Assembly: GCA_037953625.1 (NCBI GenBank)
Contig: CM075655.1
Span: 13,720,001-13,784,000 of the forward strand
Length of the DNA: 64,000 bases
Origin: Crotalaria pallida
Lineage: Eukaryota > Streptophyta > Magnoliopsida > Fabales > Fabaceae
Reading direction: 5' to 3'
This document shows, in pieces, positions 61,201-64,000 of the stretch. The notes below the pieces were generated by a model. It did no database searches. It worked only from the letters and a program-made list of their open reading frames with translations, and had not been told where the DNA came from. The stretch's first letter is position 1. Every line of letters starts with the position of its first letter. The position numbers were made by a program, and so were the translations under genes.

Positions 61201-61369
61201 CATGTAAAACATTCTCTATCCAAGGGTTAGGAGGTGTACCAATTTTACCGATTCCGAGAATCTTTCCTTGATTGTTATCTCCGAAAGTCACATGTCCTTG
61301 GTCCTTTGGAACGAGATGCGAAAATTTAGATTTATCTCCCGTCATATGTTTTGAGCATGCGCTGTCCAA
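58275..61369 (-). pseudogene. Sirevirus pol: protease, integrase, RT, RNase H, with breaks
   Basis: Reading leftwards: protease site DSACSKHMTGD and the HHCC gag-pre-integrase (61369-60800); integrase with VDDYSR, KTDHGGEF and VERKNRS as DDE residues; reverse transcriptase with WIYKNKLDEAG and QMDVKSAFLNG; then YVDDIIF and RNase H with AEAEYVAAG and CDNTSAI (to 58275). Two breaks are visible: an in-frame TAG at 60800-60802 between pre-integrase and integrase, and a frame change at an A-run near 59257-59266, just before the YVDD motif. It also starts in a different frame from gag. The copy would need help from an intact relative. Confidence 0.88.
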
Positions 61370-61416
61370 GTACCACCATGATTTTCTTTCTTCCGGAGTA
61401 ACCTACAAGCAAAAAT

Positions 61417-63108
61417 TCAAGGTTTCTTTTTAGGTACCCATATTTTTTTGGGTCCTTGAGCGTTAGTATAGCCATAGTTTAAGTCATGCCACCTTTTAGT
61501 TTCATTGTTCGGTTTAACGAACTTCACTTTCCGGTGTATGCATTCATGTGCACCATGGCCCTTTTTACCACAAATATGACAAATAATTAAAGGTTTCTTA
61601 TGATTGCTAGCAGGGACAAAAATGGTACTTAATTTCTTTTGATGTCTACCGGGTTGATATCCTAAACCCGCTCTATTAAAGAAACATTTTTGTCTCCCTA
61701 GCATTAAATTTAAAGTATTTCTACCTTTCGTAAATTTTGCAAGGGTTTCTTTTAAATCTTCTACTTCTTTAACAAGGTCCTTGCAAAACTTACAAGAAGA
61801 AGAACTAGCTTTAAATTTAACTTCGTTACTCGAGGTGTTTGAAGAATTTTTCAAAGTCAAATTCAGCTCCTTATTTTGGTTTTTCAAAAATTCATTTTCT
61901 TTAATAAGATTTTTATTCTTTTCTAAAAGAGAAGCTGAATTTTTCTTTTCTAAAGAAATCAATAAGGATAACCTCATTGACTCCTCGTGTAATTCTTCAA
62001 AGGCCTCTTGTAATTCATCATAAGAAAAATTAAGTTCATAAATTACCTCATCTCCGTGAGCCATCAAGCATATGTTGGTCGTCTCTTCTTGTTCATCTGA
62101 GTCCTCATCCGAACTTCCTTCGTTGTCTAGCCAGGCCAAATACGCTTGCTTCCCTTTCTTTGAATTCGAGGTGCCTTTTTCTGAATTTTCTTTCTTTTTC
62201 AGCTGGTAGCAGTCTGCTCTGATGTGACCAGGCTTGCCACACTCATGACATTTAACGGATGACCCTCCACTCTTGTTGTTGTCCCTTCTATTGAAGTTGC
62301 TTTTCTTCCTCAGAAATTTCCCGAACTTTTTGACCAACAGACCCATGCGTTCATCATTTAACAGTTCTTTGTCCGAGTCACTTTCTGCTGCTGGTGCTTC
62401 AGCCTTGAGTGCCAAACTTTTGACCTTCTTGTTCTCTTCTTCGTGTTGAGCCAATCTTTTCAGTTCACTTTCATGCTCTTGTAACTTCCCGAAGAGAGTT
62501 GCCAGCGTCATAGTTGAAAGGTTTCTTGATTCAGCAATCGCCGTCACTTTGGGTTGCCATTCTCTTCCCAAACACCTTAGAACTTTGTTGATGAGATCCT
62601 CATTGGTGAATTTCTTCCCCAATGTTGTTAGCTGATTTACAATCATCGTGAACCGTTTTTGGATCTCTTGAATCAATTCTCCATCTTTCATTCTGAATAA
62701 TTCGTATTCACCAGTCAGAGTATTGATTCTCGACCTTTTCACTTCAGTTGTACCTTCATGCGTGACTTCTAGCGTATCCCACATTTGTTGAGCAGTCTCG
62801 CATGTCGATATCCTGAAAAACTCATCATAGCTCAAAGCAGATGTTATAATATTTTTCGCTTTCAGGCCGTACTGGACTCTACGTTCCTCCTCCTCCGTCC
62901 ACTCAGCCATAAGCTTTTCGACGGTGTTACCATTAACCACATAGGTAGGAACATAGGGACCATTTACGACAGCATCCCAAACTTTTAATCCAATTCCTTG
63001 AATGAAAATTTTCATACGAGCTTTCCAATACGCGTACCCTACCCCATCAAACATGGGAGGACGGTTAATTGAACTCCCTTCACCACCAAACAGAGAGTTT
63101 GAAGCCAT
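61417..63108 (-). CDS. Sirevirus gag
   Basis: Start Met chosen at 63108 (MASNSLFGGEG), since this lies after the primer binding site and matches gag starts; the frame extends nine codons further up. It carries the copia gag domain (YWKARMKIFIQG, then WDTLEVTHEGTTEVKRSR), an acidic and coiled-coil middle part, and two CCHC knuckles, CHECGKPGHIRADC and CHICGKKGHGAHEC, near residues 286 and 507. A long gag is usual in Sireviruses. The frame stops at 61417 after WVPKKKP, before the protease frame. Confidence 0.88.
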   Translation of the reverse strand: MASNSLFGGEGSSINRPPMFDGVGYAYWKARMKIFIQGIGLKVWDAVVNGPYVPTYVVNGNTVEKLMAEWTEEEERRVQYGLKAKNIITSALSYDEFFRISTCETAQQMWDTLEVTHEGTTEVKRSRINTLTGEYELFRMKDGELIQEIQKRFTMIVNQLTTLGKKFTNEDLINKVLRCLGREWQPKVTAIAESRNLSTMTLATLFGKLQEHESELKRLAQHEEENKKVKSLALKAEAPAAESDSDKELLNDERMGLLVKKFGKFLRKKSNFNRRDNNKSGGSSVKCHECGKPGHIRADCYQLKKKENSEKGTSNSKKGKQAYLAWLDNEGSSDEDSDEQEETTNICLMAHGDEVIYELNFSYDELQEAFEELHEESMRLSLLISLEKKNSASLLEKNKNLIKENEFLKNQNKELNLTLKNSSNTSSNEVKFKASSSSCKFCKDLVKEVEDLKETLAKFTKGRNTLNLMLGRQKCFFNRAGLGYQPGRHQKKLSTIFVPASNHKKPLIICHICGKKGHGAHECIHRKVKFVKPNNETKRWHDLNYGYTNAQGPKKIWVPKKKP

Positions 63109-63144
63109 ACTCTTGACACTGTTAAGTCTTAACACAAGAGACTA

Positions 63145-63156
63145 GCTTTGATACCA
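63145..63156 (-). promoter_or_regulatory. Primer binding site of Sirevirus element
   Basis: tggtatcaaagc on the minus strand, one base off the usual initiator tRNA-Met complement, two bases from the 5' LTR. Confidence 0.85.
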
Positions 63157-63158
63157 AT

Positions 63159-64000
63159 TGTTGGTTTAGGCCTCAAAATCTCGAGAGGGGGGGGGGGTGA
63201 ATCGAATTTTATTAATGTATTGTAAAATCCTTTAAAAATAAAAAATTGATTTGAGATGGAGAGATTAGACGTTTGAGATGGATCGCGAAAACGATAGATA
63301 AAAATGAATTGAGTAGCGCGGAAACGTAAAAAATTGAAATATGCGGAAAATAAAGAGATAGGGATAGAAAAGCTTGCACCAGGAAATTTTATACTGGTTC
63401 AGCCTTCTCGTCGAAAGGCCTAGTCCAGTCCCCAAGCAACCCACTTGAGAGCTCTATAATCAGCAATAGAGTCGCACCCCATTACACCCAAGAGCACCCC
63501 GCACACTACTAGGAACCTCCGTTCGCTAGGGGCCTCAAGATCACACAGCAGGGTTCCTCACCCTACGACGTATCACAACGTCCACTAAGGGATTCTCTCC
63601 CTAACCACTAAGGTTTCAATTACAATGATTGTAAGAGTGATTACAATAGCAATGTGTGTTCTCAACAACACAGATACAACAATATGCTCTTATGATAATG
63701 AAGAACTTTTTCTCTAAGAGTTAATCAGCCAATAAGGTTTTTGTTCTTCCAAAAGGATATGAACGTGAAAACCAAATGTTTAGAGAAGAAGAAGAGAGAA
63801 CGTGTGATCAGAAAAGATGTCAGATAATGAATAATAGGATCAACTGAATGTTGGAGTGAAATTGTTTCTAAAATAGAAAACATTTTGAATCAAAAAGATT
63901 TTATTCAATAAATCAAAATCACTTTTAAATCAAATTAGAATAAAATAAGATTTTGAAATAAGTTTTAAAATCAAAACTAAATCAAAACGATTTACGAAAT
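63159..64000 (-). repeat. 5' LTR of Sirevirus element, partial
   Basis: Plus-strand start tgttggtttagg matches 56161 onwards to the end of the window. The U3 part with the palindromes lies outside. Confidence 0.92.

Larger units (their letters stand above)
56161..64000 (-). mobile_element. Sirevirus-type Ty1/copia retrotransposon, 5' LTR cut by window
   Basis: On the minus strand: 5' LTR (right, 63159 to beyond 64000), primer binding site, gag with two CCHC knuckles, protease, integrase, reverse transcriptase, RNase H, repeated polypurine tracts and 3' LTR (56161-57931). The shared 840 bases of the LTRs differ by about 17 substitutions by eye (roughly 98% identity), so insertion was recent. 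It sits inside the LTR-like sequence that starts at 54169. Pol is interrupted, so this copy looks non-autonomous. Confidence 0.92.

Overview
This is AT-rich plant nuclear DNA, most likely from a dicot and plausibly a papilionoid legume. The evidence is intron-containing plant genes (a DCP5/LSM14 protein, a DUF1218 membrane protein, a long-chain alcohol oxidase) set among nested plant transposons. The legume assignment is an inference from the style of the repeats; nothing in the window fixes the species.

Layout. 1-4740: a spliced plant-mobile-domain (PMD) gene on the minus strand, running off the left edge, next to LTR-like sequence with TATA boxes; it may be cargo of a Ty3/gypsy element. 4741-18145: AT-rich non-coding repeat split by a Ty1/copia element (6168-15562, target duplication ctata). 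The copia element is itself split by a CACTA transposon (8625-12316, duplication gta) that carries two spliced exons of a SPA-type (SUPPRESSOR OF PHYA) kinase gene. 19136-26351: a long-TIR foldback element, the seven-exon DCP5 gene (+) with a MITE and a SINE in its third-exon-preceding intron, and a convergent three-exon DUF1218 gene (-). 28239-43833: one three-exon long-chain alcohol oxidase gene (-) whose second intron is about 12.2 kb and filled with mobile elements. 44388-53870: foldback/MULE-like elements, a probable non-autonomous Helitron (45085-50537) holding a Stowaway MITE and long internal repeats, and an undefined ORF. 53871-64000: a Helitron-like end, a large LTR-like sequence, and a young Sirevirus-type copia element (-) inserted in it, with its 3' LTR, gag and pol present but pol broken, and its 5' LTR cut by the window end.

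Only the DCP5, DUF1218 and alcohol oxidase genes look like ordinary host genes. DCP5 acts in mRNA decapping and P-body assembly; the oxidase acts in fatty-alcohol oxidation at membranes; the DUF1218 protein is a four-helix membrane protein linked in the family to cell wall and vascular patterning. They do not form a pathway.

The strongest unusual signals are: the CACTA element with SPA exons; the 12.2 kb oxidase intron; the antisense-type PMD gene beside an LTR; and three different LTRs carrying palindrome arrays whose spacing is close to whole helical turns (about 10-11 or 20-22 bp).
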